Counted from the first letter of the stretch, positions 15,323-25,098 are shown. The stretch is 58,850 nucleotides of DNA from Enterocloster bolteae (GCA_021772025.1 JAETNT010000023.1:1-58850); one strand, 5' to 3'. Program-made: numbers and translations. Notes: a model not told the origin generated them from the letters alone.

Positions 15323-18300
15323 CTACGGCAGGGAGAACAGCTCCTCCACCGTGGCGTTCTTAATCAGGTATTCCTGCATTTTTTTCTTTAAAGCGGCTTC
15401 CTGGCCTTTTCCAAGGCAAAGTCCCATTTCATTTAAACAAGCGAACCGGCTGTCTTTTCCCTGATCATAAATCTCCTGGCACTTTTTTTTACCTTGAGCC
15501 GCCAAAACCGCTTTTCCGTTTTGGTATTCATAAATCCGGTATTCCAGAGTCTCTCCCTTAAAGAGCACCTTCTGCATCACAAAAATCCCCTGGTAAACCC
15601 GGCGCATCTCCTCACTGTGGAAATCCTCCTCATCCGGAAGCACCCGAACTCGTAAGATTACTCTGGAGTCTTTATCTCCTTTATATTGGATCATCACCTT
15701 ATCCATAATATCCTCCGGAATCTTTGCAAACCGGCTCAGACGTTTAAAATAGGGAAATACCAAATCTGACTCCAGCAGAAAATCCACAATCTCCTGGCAC
15801 AGGCTTTTTTCTTCTGCGGTTAACTCCTTCTGTTCCGAATAATACTTGGTAAGGGACAGCAGGTAAATGGTTGGGATCCGGCTTCTGTCCGAAGTCCCTT
15901 TCACAAGTCCTTCTAAATATTGGAATACCTGGCTTTTCGTCTCTGTCTCGTCGAAAAAGCAGGCGGTACATTTTACTGTAAAATAAGCCTTTACAATACT
16001 GTCCATAGTCTTTTTCCGGGATACGTAAAAATCAAATACCGAATCCATTTTGTCCTGATTTCCGGAAAACAGCATCTGTGCCAGGAGGCGTTCCTCCATG
16101 TCATGAGTATCCACCTTCTGCTCAATCCCCTGTACCAGAATCTGATACATTTCTCCCGACAGGCCGTTGTAGTATTGGCACAGATAGTCCAAAATTACCG
16201 TGTCTGCCTTTCCCTCATCAAAAACCTGCAAAGCCAGCCAGAAAAGAAATCTGTCTTCGTCAAACAGCTTCTGTAAAATCATCTTGCTGCAAAGCTTTAA
16301 CCGACAGCTTAAGCTGATCTCCAGAATCCCGTACTTTTCCATCATCTCATAAGCCTCCATGAGATAATTCTGACAGATCAGGGTTTCGCAGATGCCGTTT
16401 CGTTCTTCTCTGCTAATGTTATCCTTATCTATCATCAGCAGGTAGCTCAAATCCACACCGCCCTTTTCTTCTTCAGCCGCCTTTTTCTGATAATAGGCAA
16501 TAGTCTGGGAAAGAAGCTGCTTCTGGTACAGAGGGCTAAGCTTCTGTTCCTTTAATACCCGCTCCAAAAGGGCCGCTTCCTCCTGATTCTGCGCTCCCTG
16601 CTCTACAATCTGACGGCAGGCTTTTAAACACAGCATAGGGTGCTCCGGATAAACTTGAAAACATTTTTCTTCCAGCTCCGGCTTATCTATAACGGGAGTT
16701 TTTAAATAATGGATATTTAAATAACGGTTGCCATAGCCATCCTGAAACAGGATAATCGTTTTGTGGGAAAACAGCGGCACGTAAGCCACTCCATCCTTTA
16801 AAAGAAAAATATCTTCATCAAGGGTCTCTTCATACCGGACAATCACATAGAGCATTTCCTGATTTTGGCAAAAAATCCGGTAGGATCTTAAAATAGACGG
16901 CAGAACCTTTGCCACAGGGGTATCAATAATATCTTTGTAAATCATTTTGTCATACAAAACCGCCAGCCTGTCGTCAATATTTACGGCAAACAGCTGATCC
17001 ATGGCAAACTGTTCCATCTCCCTCTCATAAGCCTTATAAATGTCAGAAGAAGGACTTATGTAGGTTAAGATATTCTGATACAGCACAGCCCTGGTGCGGC
17101 TGTCCAGCTCCTGGGAATAGGAAAAATATAAAAGGACTTCTTTGGGAAGGGCATGGTCAAAATCCTCCGGAAGAGAATACAGGTAATATTCATAAAGCCT
17201 TGTCAGGTTTATCCGCTCTTTTAATGCCAATTCATACCAGACAAAGTCCTCCGCGCCCCGGCGCTCCCCTTTAATCCGCAGACAGCAAATAGCCTCTAAG
17301 ATCTCCCGGATGGGATACTTTTTATAAAGTTTTACCAGAAGGCGGCTGTAAAGAGCATTGTAGTACCGGACTGAACCAGCTGCCCCGGCCGCCTTTTTTG
17401 CCAGATTTTCCCCTATCATTTCCCGTTCCGCTCCAAAGGACAAGGTCTGAAGCTCAAAAGGTGTCATCCCCCGAAGTAAATCCGGATGTTCTGACAACAG
17501 TTTACAGGCCTTTACATACAAAAAAGGGCTGCGAAGTCCCATAGAATACAGTTCAGCCATTCCCGACAGAATCATAGCCGGGTTTTCTTCCATCTCCGGC
17601 TCCAGCTTAAGCTGCAGAAAAAAGAGATATGGATGTCCATGACTTTCTGACAGGTACTTTCTCACCAGCCTTATCAGGGAATCTTTCTGACTCTGATTTG
17701 GTTCTAATTCCAAAGTAAGGTATTGAAACAGACAGTAATTTTCCAATTCTCCAAGGCGTTTTTCCAGAATTGGCTCTCTCACCTCTTTAAGCAGATGTGA
17801 CGCTTGTTCTCTTTCTTCCATCAGAATACAACACTCAGCCGTCAAAAGGACAGCCTGCTGGTTTTGAGGATTAATTCCCCTTAACGTATCCAATTGGCTT
17901 TTCAGCCGTTTCAGGATAATGGACTCTTCATATTGACCGCTCTCGTAATCCAGACGGAGAGAGAGATATCGGCCGTAAGCCTTTCTAAAATCTCTTTCCG
18001 TCCGTTCCAGATCATTAAGGCTCTCCATGCCTTCCACCTGAATCCGCACCGTCACCTCATCTCGCACGGTAGTAAATCGGATAATTCCTTCATTATTTCC
18101 CTTGTGAAGCTGCTTTGGCAAAATCCGGTATCCTACCTGACAGCTATCCCCGTCAAAATCTTCCTCTCCAATCCGGGTTCGCACCAGCTCTAGGAAACCT
18201 CCTTCTGCCGTAATCCTGATATCTACATATCCCCAAGTATTCTTTTTTATTTTTATCGTGTCCACCACTGCGGTTCCGGGAGTCCGGTAAGAGCGCTCCT

Positions 18301-18892
18301 GATCCCCGGCCCAAATCGTTACCGGATCCTTTACTCGCAGAGCTATCAAAAACTCTTCCAGAAGATTCTCACGGTTTCCATGTCCCTTCAGACCGTTGTA
18401 AACGGTCTGGGTATGCATATCCTGCATAAACGGCGCTTCCATAAAATCCGAATAGTCAAAAAGCTTTAGAGCCGTTATCCGTTCCTTTTTAGCCAAATTG
18501 GAAAAGTCCCTGGCACTCTTTAAATTTTTCAAAGTTTGGCCTAAATCTTTGGCCTGAACCTGAAACACAAATGGTATCTCTTTCTCCCCTCCGTTTGTTA
18601 CAAGGAAAAAGCTGCCCCGAATTTGATCTCCCGTTTCCAGGCAGGCTGTATCAATCTCATATAAAATCCGGCTGCGTAGGCCGCCAAAGGCGTTTGTCAA
18701 AATCTTTACCCGGTAATGGCTGGAATAGGCCAAACCTTTAATACTATGCCCATTCTCACTGGTGAGCCCAATCTCGCCCCGGGTCACTGTTCCCGCAGGG
18801 ATCTGCTCATCAATCGTTTCGGGGAAGATATTTATCTCCGGAACCTGGAAATCTACAATTCCCTTGGCCAGCCGGTTGATTCGTTCTCTCAT
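15323..18892 (-). CDS. Giant DUF5717-like protein, 1189 aa
   Basis: A very large soluble protein matching what I recall as DUF5717. The first 100 residues look like a beta-sandwich (NIFPETIDEQIPAGTVTRGE) and a second beta region lies near 195-300; from about 330 to 1050 the chain is almost wholly helical, like a solenoid of degenerate repeats. The C-terminal 120 residues return to beta (DSRVILRVRVLPDEEDF). No membrane segment, signal peptide or catalytic motif is evident. The ATG at 18892 follows AGAGGTGG; the open frame up to 18931 lacks a good site. A 0A-box-like site lies 31 bases upstream. First gene of the five-gene run; function unknown. Confidence 0.8.
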   Translation of the reverse strand: MRERINRLAKGIVDFQVPEINIFPETIDEQIPAGTVTRGEIGLTSENGHSIKGLAYSSHYRVKILTNAFGGLRSRILYEIDTACLETGDQIRGSFFLVTNGGEKEIPFVFQVQAKDLGQTLKNLKSARDFSNLAKKERITALKLFDYSDFMEAPFMQDMHTQTVYNGLKGHGNRENLLEEFLIALRVKDPVTIWAGDQERSYRTPGTAVVDTIKIKKNTWGYVDIRITAEGGFLELVRTRIGEEDFDGDSCQVGYRILPKQLHKGNNEGIIRFTTVRDEVTVRIQVEGMESLNDLERTERDFRKAYGRYLSLRLDYESGQYEESIILKRLKSQLDTLRGINPQNQQAVLLTAECCILMEEREQASHLLKEVREPILEKRLGELENYCLFQYLTLELEPNQSQKDSLIRLVRKYLSESHGHPYLFFLQLKLEPEMEENPAMILSGMAELYSMGLRSPFLYVKACKLLSEHPDLLRGMTPFELQTLSFGAEREMIGENLAKKAAGAAGSVRYYNALYSRLLVKLYKKYPIREILEAICCLRIKGERRGAEDFVWYELALKERINLTRLYEYYLYSLPEDFDHALPKEVLLYFSYSQELDSRTRAVLYQNILTYISPSSDIYKAYEREMEQFAMDQLFAVNIDDRLAVLYDKMIYKDIIDTPVAKVLPSILRSYRIFCQNQEMLYVIVRYEETLDEDIFLLKDGVAYVPLFSHKTIILFQDGYGNRYLNIHYLKTPVIDKPELEEKCFQVYPEHPMLCLKACRQIVEQGAQNQEEAALLERVLKEQKLSPLYQKQLLSQTIAYYQKKAAEEEKGGVDLSYLLMIDKDNISREERNGICETLICQNYLMEAYEMMEKYGILEISLSCRLKLCSKMILQKLFDEDRFLFWLALQVFDEGKADTVILDYLCQYYNGLSGEMYQILVQGIEQKVDTHDMEERLLAQMLFSGNQDKMDSVFDFYVSRKKTMDSIVKAYFTVKCTACFFDETETKSQVFQYLEGLVKGTSDRSRIPTIYLLSLTKYYSEQKELTAEEKSLCQEIVDFLLESDLVFPYFKRLSRFAKIPEDIMDKVMIQYKGDKDSRVILRVRVLPDEEDFHSEEMRRVYQGIFVMQKVLFKGETLEYRIYEYQNGKAVLAAQGKKKCQEIYDQGKDSRFACLNEMGLCLGKGQEAALKKKMQEYLIKNATVEELFSLP

Positions 18893-18923
18893 TGTACCAC
18901 CTCTAAACCGTATTTTAACACAT

Positions 18924-18930
18924 TTCGACA
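18924..18930 (-). promoter_or_regulatory. Spo0A-box-like site upstream of the DUF5717-like gene
   Basis: TGTCGAA in CTTGTCGAAATG, minus strand, 31 bases before the start codon and just before a TAAAAT that could be a -10. Its distance to the start is nearly the same as at spoIIAA. Whether Spo0A acts here is inference. Confidence 0.45.
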
Positions 18931-18958
18931 AGATTTAAAAGACAAAAGCACCCAAAAG

Positions 18959-19005
18959 GGGCTGCCGCAAAACGAAAGCCTCTCTGTCTCGTTTTGCGAC
19001 AGCCC
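18959..19005 (-). repeat. Family hairpin copy 2, terminator after the 113-aa gene
   Basis: Arms GGGCTGCCGCAAAACGA and TCGTTTTGCGACAGCCC pair over 16 of 17 bp; TTTT follows on the minus strand. It separates the DUF4364 unit from the DUF5717 operon. Confidence 0.8.
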
Positions 19006-19070
19006 TCTTATTACGAAGTATCCGGCAAAGCGCCACAGTGACGTGTTTTGTCGGATTATGCCTCAACGTC

Positions 19071-19412
19071 TTACCATTCTTCTGTAATTTTCACAGTAGC
19101 CTCCGGCCCGGCCCCTTCTGTCTTTGAAGCCGGTTCTGTCACAACCGGCTCAGGGACAATGTACTCTGCTTCCACCGGCTCTTTATAAGCCGGAACAGGC
19201 TCTATGACCCTGGTCTCCCCGGCCCGGCGCAGCTTAAGATGCAGATAAGTACGCAGCACTTTTACCGCCAGCACTACAATAAAAACCGGGAGTACAAACA
19301 ACAGATAAAGCTTACACTTCAGCCTTTTTTTCTTTTTATCCATACGAACCAGCTCTTTGGTCAGCTCTCGTCTTATTCTCCCCGCATAGGACAACTTTTC
19401 TTGTCTGCTCAT
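19071..19412 (-). CDS. Small membrane protein with basic N-terminus and Pro/Glu-rich tail
   Basis: Unrecognised, 113 aa. A charged start (RRELTKELVRMDKKKKRLKC) is followed by one hydrophobic segment at about 34-50 (LYLLFVLPVFIVVLAVKVL) and a tail rich in Pro, Glu and Val. The tail likely faces outward by the positive-inside rule. AGGAGG stands before the ATG. It follows the DUF4364 gene by 22 bases and is closed by hairpin copy 2. Confidence 0.75.
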   Translation of the reverse strand: MSRQEKLSYAGRIRRELTKELVRMDKKKKRLKCKLYLLFVLPVFIVVLAVKVLRTYLHLKLRRAGETRVIEPVPAYKEPVEAEYIVPEPVVTEPASKTEGAGPEATVKITEEW

Positions 19413-19434
19413 ATCCCCTCCTGGCTATAAGGCC

Positions 19435-19956
19435 TTAACTGCTCATCAACGATTTCATAGCAAAAGCATAAATTTCCTGGCTCTTTTCCCTCCACTGGCT
19501 GCACATAGCCTCTGCCTGTTCTTTATCCGGCACCGACAAATTCAGCTCAATAAGCACGGTTTTTCCTTCCCGCACCTCACAATGGACAATATAGTCCTGA
19601 CTGGTAGACTTGTAGTAGTCGGAAACTACCCCTACCTCATCCCGAAGCCGGAATTTGTTTTCTTTCAAATATTGGTCGATATCCTCTATAATAGCCGGCG
19701 AAATTTTCTTTCCAAAAAATTCCAGAGTGTCTTCCCCCTCTTGGGTAATCTCATAGCGGCTGCTGTTGTGCAGCGTCTCTTTCCGAACCAATCCTGCCTC
19801 TAAAAGCTCATTTAACGCCTGCTGTAAAGTAAAATATGTGGTATATTCACGTTCCAGGAAAAAATTGGAAAGCTGTGCATTGGTCAGAGGAAAATTCACC
19901 TGCTTCAGCATATAAAGATTCATCAATTTATATAAGGTCATGGGCTCTGACAGCAT
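19435..19956 (-). CDS. DUF4364 family protein, winged-helix-like
   Basis: This 173-aa protein matches DUF4364. The first 80 residues read as a winged helix-turn-helix of the PadR/MarR type (LYKLMNLYMLKQVNFPLTNA, TLQQALNELLEAGLVRKE, SRYEITQEGEDTLEFF), so DNA binding is plausible. The C-terminal half is an alpha/beta domain of unknown ligand. AAAGGAG precedes the ATG and a strong SigA promoter lies upstream, overlapped by a 0A-box-like site. It is cotranscribed with the 113-aa membrane gene. Confidence 0.85.
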   Translation of the reverse strand: MLSEPMTLYKLMNLYMLKQVNFPLTNAQLSNFFLEREYTTYFTLQQALNELLEAGLVRKETLHNSSRYEITQEGEDTLEFFGKKISPAIIEDIDQYLKENKFRLRDEVGVVSDYYKSTSQDYIVHCEVREGKTVLIELNLSVPDKEQAEAMCSQWREKSQEIYAFAMKSLMSS

Positions 19957-20010
19957 CTCGATTCTCCTTTACAGGCAGTTCATTTCTCCGCTGCATTTAT
20001 TTCTTGTATT

Positions 20011-20039
20011 ATTATACCTGTTTTCTTTGTCGAAAGCAA
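20011..20039 (-). promoter_or_regulatory. SigA promoter for the DUF4364 unit
   Basis: TTGCTT (20034-20039) and TATAAT (20011-20016), 17-base spacer, minus strand, about 55 bases before the start codon. Confidence 0.8.
20028..20034 (+). promoter_or_regulatory. Spo0A-box-like site within the DUF4364 promoter
   Basis: TGTCGAA in CTTTGTCGAAAGC on the plus strand lies in the spacer and touches the -35 of the DUF4364 promoter. That position would suit repression. Binding is unproven. Confidence 0.4.
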
Positions 20040-20051
20040 GTAGTGGGTAGA

Positions 20052-23000
20052 TTATTCCATTCCCATCAGCAATTGCAGCCTCCTTTTGCTTAAAGAAGCC
20101 AGAGGCTGCTGCCCGTCTACAACCTGACCGGCCAGCCGGCTCTTGGCTTCCTGAAGGGTCAGAATATTTTCTTCAATAGTATTTCTGGTAATCAGCCGGT
20201 ATACATTGATCTGCTTTTCCTGGCCAATACGGTGTGCCCGATCCGTAGCCTGATTCTGGGCCGCCACATTCCACCAGGGATCATAGTGAACCACCATGTC
20301 TGCTGCGGTCAGGTTCAATCCTGTCCCCCCTGCCTTCAGAGAAATCAAGAATACCGGCGTGGCATCTTTCTGAAAAGAATCCACCATATGAAGGCGATCT
20401 TTTTTGGGAGTCCCGCCAATAAGTTTATAATATCCGATTCCCTTATTTTTAAGTCTGTCCTCAATCAGGCTAAGCATAGAAACAAACTGGGAAAACAGTA
20501 AAATTTTATGCCCTCCGGCAGCCCCGCTCTCTAAAAGCTCCATACAGGTCTCAAGCTTTGCCGAGTCCCCCCGGTAATTTTCGTAGCATAGCCTGGGATC
20601 ACAGCAAATCTGACGGAGCTTAGTAAGCTGGGCCAGGATTTTAAACCTGTCAGAAGTATCTTCATCTACGTCCTCTGACAACATGTCTTTCAGAATCTGG
20701 GCGTTGGCGTCGTAAAGTTCCCTTTGCTGGCCCTCCATCCGGGAATACACATACGTTTCCAGCTTTTCCGGAAGATCTTTCAATACATCCCGTTTCACCC
20801 GGCGCAAAATAAAGGGGCCCGTCAGACGCTTCAGGCTTTTTAAGGCCTCCGGATCCTGCTCCTTTACTATGGGAATCTCAAAATCCTTTTTAAACCTCTG
20901 ATAACTAAATAAAAATCCTGGCATCAAATAGTCAAAAATGCTCCACAGCTCCCCCAGGCGGTTTTCAATAGGAGTACCCGTTAAGGCAAATCGGGTTACG
21001 GCAGAGACCTTCTTTACAGCTCTGGCATTTTGAGTTCCTGCATTTTTAATAAATTGAGCCTCGTCAATAATCTGGAACCGGAATGACAGCTTTTCATAGA
21101 GGTTAATATCCCGGCGCAGCAAATCATAGGAGGTGATCAGAATTTGACGCCCGCCTCTGCCCGTTTCCTCTGTCACGTTCTCCAATACCTTCTGCCTGTC
21201 CTTTGCCGTTCCTGCAATAATGGACACAGGAAGCCCGGGGGCGAATTTTTGAAACTCATGCTCCCAGTTATAAACCAGAGAGGCCGGACACACTACCAGA
21301 GAAAGCAAAGCCTTACCCTCTGTCTCCTGCCGCCCGTATTCATCGGCTAGCAGTGCAATAATCTGAAGGGTTTTTCCCAATCCCATATCATCGGCCAGTA
21401 TCCCTCCAAACCGCCTGGCATCCAGGGTTCTAAGCCAGCGAAAACCATATTTCTGATAGCTTCTAAGCACCAGATCCAGGCTCTTAGGAATCTGATATTC
21501 TGCATCTTCCACGGATTTCATTCCCCGAACCAGAGCCCGAAAGCCCTGATCCCGGCAGAAAGGCACTCCCGGCTCTTCCTTAAACAGCTGATCCAGATAC
21601 AAGGCCCGATAATAGGGAAGGTGTACCTCTCCTCCTGCTATCTCGCTCTTTGTAAGCGCTAAGTCATCGGCCAGCTTGGCAACTGCTAAAATGCCGTCGC
21701 TTTCCAACTGCAGAAATTCCCCGTTTTTTAACCGGTAATACTTTTTTTTCTGGCGATAGGCATTCAGTACCCTTGCCAACTCCGTTCCCGTCATGCCCTC
21801 TGCTTCCACCTGAAGGTTCAGCCATCCTTTTGCAGCGTTTACTCCTACCCGAATTCCCTTTGCCTTATGAATCTTCCACCGGCTTACCTCTTTTGAAAGA
21901 ACCACTTCTCCTAACTGACGGAATTCTTCAATTCCCTCCAAAATCAGCCGGTATAAAGCATCTTCATCTTCCCGAATCACCAGTTTTCTTCCTTCCGGCT
22001 CTTTATAACGGAAATATCGGGTAATTGCCTGGCTGATACGAAATTCCCCGGGGATATCCCTGCTGATGCGCCTGGGAACCAACTCATCCTCTACTGGCTG
22101 AAAGGAATAGTCCCCATAAGAAAGCACCGGTTCCATGGTAATCTCACCGGGTCTTTGGCTGTCAAAGCGAAAGCTGGCTCTTAAAGGTTCTGTCCGATAC
22201 TTTTCCCAATCAATGTCCTGAGTTTCTATAAGGCTATAGACCTCTATCTTCTTTAACACTCTCTGGTAAAACAAAGGCACATCCCGGTCGTTTACCGTAA
22301 TGCTCTGCCCCGGCCTGGCCGCCATTTGTTCTACAAACACCTTCATAACCTGGCTGCAGGCTTCATCGCACCGGCAGATCCTTCCCTGGCTCCCCAGGTA
22401 AAGATGGCGCTCCCCCATAAAGCTGAACTCATAGTCCAGCAGGCAGACCTCCAGGCCATCCAGCCCCTTTTTCTTTACCTGAATACGAAAATCCGGGTTC
22501 AGGCGGCTTACCAGATAAGGAGATACCGACCCGTTTTGAATCCGGGTCTCCACCGGGAGATCCAGACACATAGCAAAAAAACGATCTCTGTTTTCCCTGT
22601 TTAGGATAAGCTCCCTTAAAGAAGGACGGACTTCAAAGGATGCCTTCCTAAACTGACTGTAATATTCCTGGTAGGTATTAACCAGCTCCATAACAAATTC
22701 TGCCATAGGCCTGCAGGACTCCTCAAAGGCCTCCAGACTGTGGTGAAAGGACAGGCTCTTACCATAGCTCATTAAAGCCCCTGCTTCCATCGCCTGGGTA
22801 AATGCGTTTAAATCCTTAATGATATACAGCCGTTCTCTCCCGATTTTGAATTCCAGACGGATATCCTTTCCCTTTTGTCCCACTAAAAGAACCGGAACAA
22901 TTTTCAGAGAATAGTCCTCTCCTTCCCTGATAATCCGCGCCACTTCTCCGTTGGTGTATTCCCGGATCATAGTGCGAACCTCTTGATCCGTATATACCGG

Positions 23001-23231
23001 CCTGGCATTTGATCCCGCATCACCGGACCGGTAGGCCTGGTAAAGAGCTTTTGCATGAACGCAAGGGCCTTTGTAAGAATTCCCTTCTGCACAAGAACAA
23101 GAGTAGTCACGAATCTGACTTCCCTTGACATATAAGCTTACCTGATAAGTGTGGCCCTGATCCCTGCAAAGGCCCTTGACTCCCACCTCGCCTTTCCAGA
23201 AGGTGTCTACTTTCATTTCCGAAATGTTCAC
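20052..23231 (-). CDS. SNF2-family helicase with SWIM zinc finger
   Basis: This 1059-aa Swi2/Snf2 ATPase probably remodels or translocates on double-stranded DNA. The SWIM finger is CSCAEGNSYKGPCVH (Cys45, Cys47, Cys57, His59). After a long middle domain comes Walker A in ADDMGLGKTLQ, the DEAH-type box IIDEAQFIKN, LTGTPIENRLGELWSIFDYL, and the C-terminal helicase lobe with SLKAGGTGLNLTAADMVVHYDPWWN and AHRIGQ. The GTG start at 23231 follows GGGGAA. It starts 22 bases after argS and is probably cotranscribed with it. Bacterial RapA-like roles are possible but not implied by sequence alone. Confidence 0.93.
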   Translation of the reverse strand: MNISEMKVDTFWKGEVGVKGLCRDQGHTYQVSLYVKGSQIRDYSCSCAEGNSYKGPCVHAKALYQAYRSGDAGSNARPVYTDQEVRTMIREYTNGEVARIIREGEDYSLKIVPVLLVGQKGKDIRLEFKIGRERLYIIKDLNAFTQAMEAGALMSYGKSLSFHHSLEAFEESCRPMAEFVMELVNTYQEYYSQFRKASFEVRPSLRELILNRENRDRFFAMCLDLPVETRIQNGSVSPYLVSRLNPDFRIQVKKKGLDGLEVCLLDYEFSFMGERHLYLGSQGRICRCDEACSQVMKVFVEQMAARPGQSITVNDRDVPLFYQRVLKKIEVYSLIETQDIDWEKYRTEPLRASFRFDSQRPGEITMEPVLSYGDYSFQPVEDELVPRRISRDIPGEFRISQAITRYFRYKEPEGRKLVIREDEDALYRLILEGIEEFRQLGEVVLSKEVSRWKIHKAKGIRVGVNAAKGWLNLQVEAEGMTGTELARVLNAYRQKKKYYRLKNGEFLQLESDGILAVAKLADDLALTKSEIAGGEVHLPYYRALYLDQLFKEEPGVPFCRDQGFRALVRGMKSVEDAEYQIPKSLDLVLRSYQKYGFRWLRTLDARRFGGILADDMGLGKTLQIIALLADEYGRQETEGKALLSLVVCPASLVYNWEHEFQKFAPGLPVSIIAGTAKDRQKVLENVTEETGRGGRQILITSYDLLRRDINLYEKLSFRFQIIDEAQFIKNAGTQNARAVKKVSAVTRFALTGTPIENRLGELWSIFDYLMPGFLFSYQRFKKDFEIPIVKEQDPEALKSLKRLTGPFILRRVKRDVLKDLPEKLETYVYSRMEGQQRELYDANAQILKDMLSEDVDEDTSDRFKILAQLTKLRQICCDPRLCYENYRGDSAKLETCMELLESGAAGGHKILLFSQFVSMLSLIEDRLKNKGIGYYKLIGGTPKKDRLHMVDSFQKDATPVFLISLKAGGTGLNLTAADMVVHYDPWWNVAAQNQATDRAHRIGQEKQINVYRLITRNTIEENILTLQEAKSRLAGQVVDGQQPLASLSKRRLQLLMGME

Positions 23232-23253
23232 TTACATTCCCCGCAATCTGGTT

Positions 23254-25020
23254 TTACATTCTCTCCGGAGCCTCAATTCCCAACACGCCGATAGCTGCAG
23301 TGAGGACATCCCTTGTCAGCATAATCAGGCTGATGTAACCGGCTTGGCGGACAGAATCCTCCTCTGAAAGAATCTTGGTGTCATGATAAAAACGGTTGAA
23401 CTCATTAGACAGCTCATAAACATACTGGCAGATCTTGTGCGGCGCCAAATCCTCGAAGCTGGTCTCCATAACATCATTAAACTTTAAAAGCTGCAAGGCC
23501 AGCCCTTTCTCCGAATCCGAAACAGGGGGAAGGATCCGTCCCGGCTCCTCTTTTCCTCCGTTTTCCGCAAACTTCGTTAAAATGGATTTAATCCGGACAA
23601 TCGTGTAGAGAATATATGGGCCTGTATTTCCCTCAAAAGAAATAAACCGATCAATATCAAAAATATAGTCCTTTCCTGCCTGATTAGACAGATCTCCATA
23701 TTTTAAGGCGGCAAGACCCACAATCTGAGCGGTCTCCCTGGCTTCTTCCTCCGTAACGGTCCGGTTCTCCATAATCCGCTTAAAGACCTGATCGTTAATC
23801 CCTGCAATCAGATGCTCCAAACGCATTACGCCTCCGTCACGGGTTTTAAAGGGCTTGCCATCTTTCCCGTTCATAGTTCCAAAGCCTAAAAAGGCCATGG
23901 GCATATCCGGCTTCACAAGACCTGCTTTTTTTGCTGCCCGGAATACCTGAGTAAAATGCAGATCCTGGCGCTTATCTGCGATATAAATATAACGATCCGG
24001 ATGGAAATCCTTTTCTCTCTCAATAATCGTAGCCAGATCTGAAGTGGCGTAGAGGGCCGCTCCGTCAGACTTTCTCACAATACACGGAGGAAGCTCTTTG
24101 GAATCCGTCTCCTCTCCAATATCCACCACCAAAGCTCCCTGGCTTTCATAAGCCAATCCCTGATTAATTAAATCGTCAATCAGAGCCGGAATATACTCTT
24201 GTGCATCGCTCTCCCCCTTCCACAGATCGAACTCCACGTTTAAGCTGGCGTAATTCTTCTTTAAATCTGCCAAAGAAACCTTCATAATATGCTGCCAGAC
24301 TGCACGGTACGGAGCATATCCGTTCTGAAGGCGAAAGGTAGCGGTCTGAGCACGTTCTTTAAATGCCTCGTCTTGTTTTGATTTGGCACTGGCCGCCGGA
24401 TAGATCTCCTCCAATTCACTAATCGTAAAGGGGGGCTCTTTCGGATATTCTCCCGTATAGGTTTCATCAAAATATACAAGTTCCGGCTTTCTGTCCCGCA
24501 GTTCTTCAATAATTAAGCCCATTTGAAGACCCCAGTCTCCTAAATGGACATCGCCGATAGTTTTATGTCCTAAAAACCGGCCCATCCGCTTAATGGATTC
24601 TCCGATAACCGCAGAGCGCAGGTGGCCTACATGAAGAGGCTTGGCCACATTGGCTCCGCCATAGTCTACTATAATCGTTTCCGGCTTTTCTGCCTCGTCC
24701 AGACCCAGCTTTTCCTCTCCCGCCATCTTATTTAAATATTCCGCCGCAAATTCCCCGCTGATTTTCAAATTAAGAAAGCCCGGCATTACCGCCTCTTTCA
24801 TAGAAAAAATTCGGGAATTCGAAAGCTTTCCTGCCACCTCTGAAGCAATATCAATGGGTTTCTTTTTGTAAACCTTGGCAGCCGCCATAGCTCCATTGCA
24901 CTGATATTCACAGAGATCTGGCCGATTGGACAACACTGCCTTAGCAAATTTTTCTTCATATCCGCAGGCAGTGAAGGCCTGCTTTAACTCCTCCTCCATC
25001 ATGGTAAGGATTTTTTTCAT
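23254..25020 (-). CDS. argS: Arginyl-tRNA synthetase
   Basis: This 588-aa class I synthetase charges tRNA-Arg. It has the N-terminal additional domain (about 1-110), the signature DYGGANVAKPLHVGHLRSA with HVGH, the arginine-site region GDWGLQMGLII, and a helical anticodon-binding domain ending in the typical APERM terminus. The ATG at 25020 has GGAGG ahead of it; an in-frame TTG at 25023 is less likely. The SNF2 gene follows after 22 bases. Confidence 0.98.
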   Translation of the reverse strand: MKKILTMMEEELKQAFTACGYEEKFAKAVLSNRPDLCEYQCNGAMAAAKVYKKKPIDIASEVAGKLSNSRIFSMKEAVMPGFLNLKISGEFAAEYLNKMAGEEKLGLDEAEKPETIIVDYGGANVAKPLHVGHLRSAVIGESIKRMGRFLGHKTIGDVHLGDWGLQMGLIIEELRDRKPELVYFDETYTGEYPKEPPFTISELEEIYPAASAKSKQDEAFKERAQTATFRLQNGYAPYRAVWQHIMKVSLADLKKNYASLNVEFDLWKGESDAQEYIPALIDDLINQGLAYESQGALVVDIGEETDSKELPPCIVRKSDGAALYATSDLATIIEREKDFHPDRYIYIADKRQDLHFTQVFRAAKKAGLVKPDMPMAFLGFGTMNGKDGKPFKTRDGGVMRLEHLIAGINDQVFKRIMENRTVTEEEARETAQIVGLAALKYGDLSNQAGKDYIFDIDRFISFEGNTGPYILYTIVRIKSILTKFAENGGKEEPGRILPPVSDSEKGLALQLLKFNDVMETSFEDLAPHKICQYVYELSNEFNRFYHDTKILSEEDSVRQAGYISLIMLTRDVLTAAIGVLGIEAPERM

Positions 25021-25066
25021 CAAATGTTTCCTCCTTCTTGCTAAATCTTTTAATTGATTGATGCCA

Positions 25067-25098
25067 GGGTCAAAAGGTCATGTATGACTTTGGGACCC
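25067..25098. other. Hairpin between the NlpC/P60 gene and argS
   Basis: GGGTCAAAAGGTCA is followed by a 4-base loop, then TGACTTTGGGACCC; the arms pair with two interruptions. No T-run follows on either strand, so its role as a terminator is doubtful. Confidence 0.5.
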
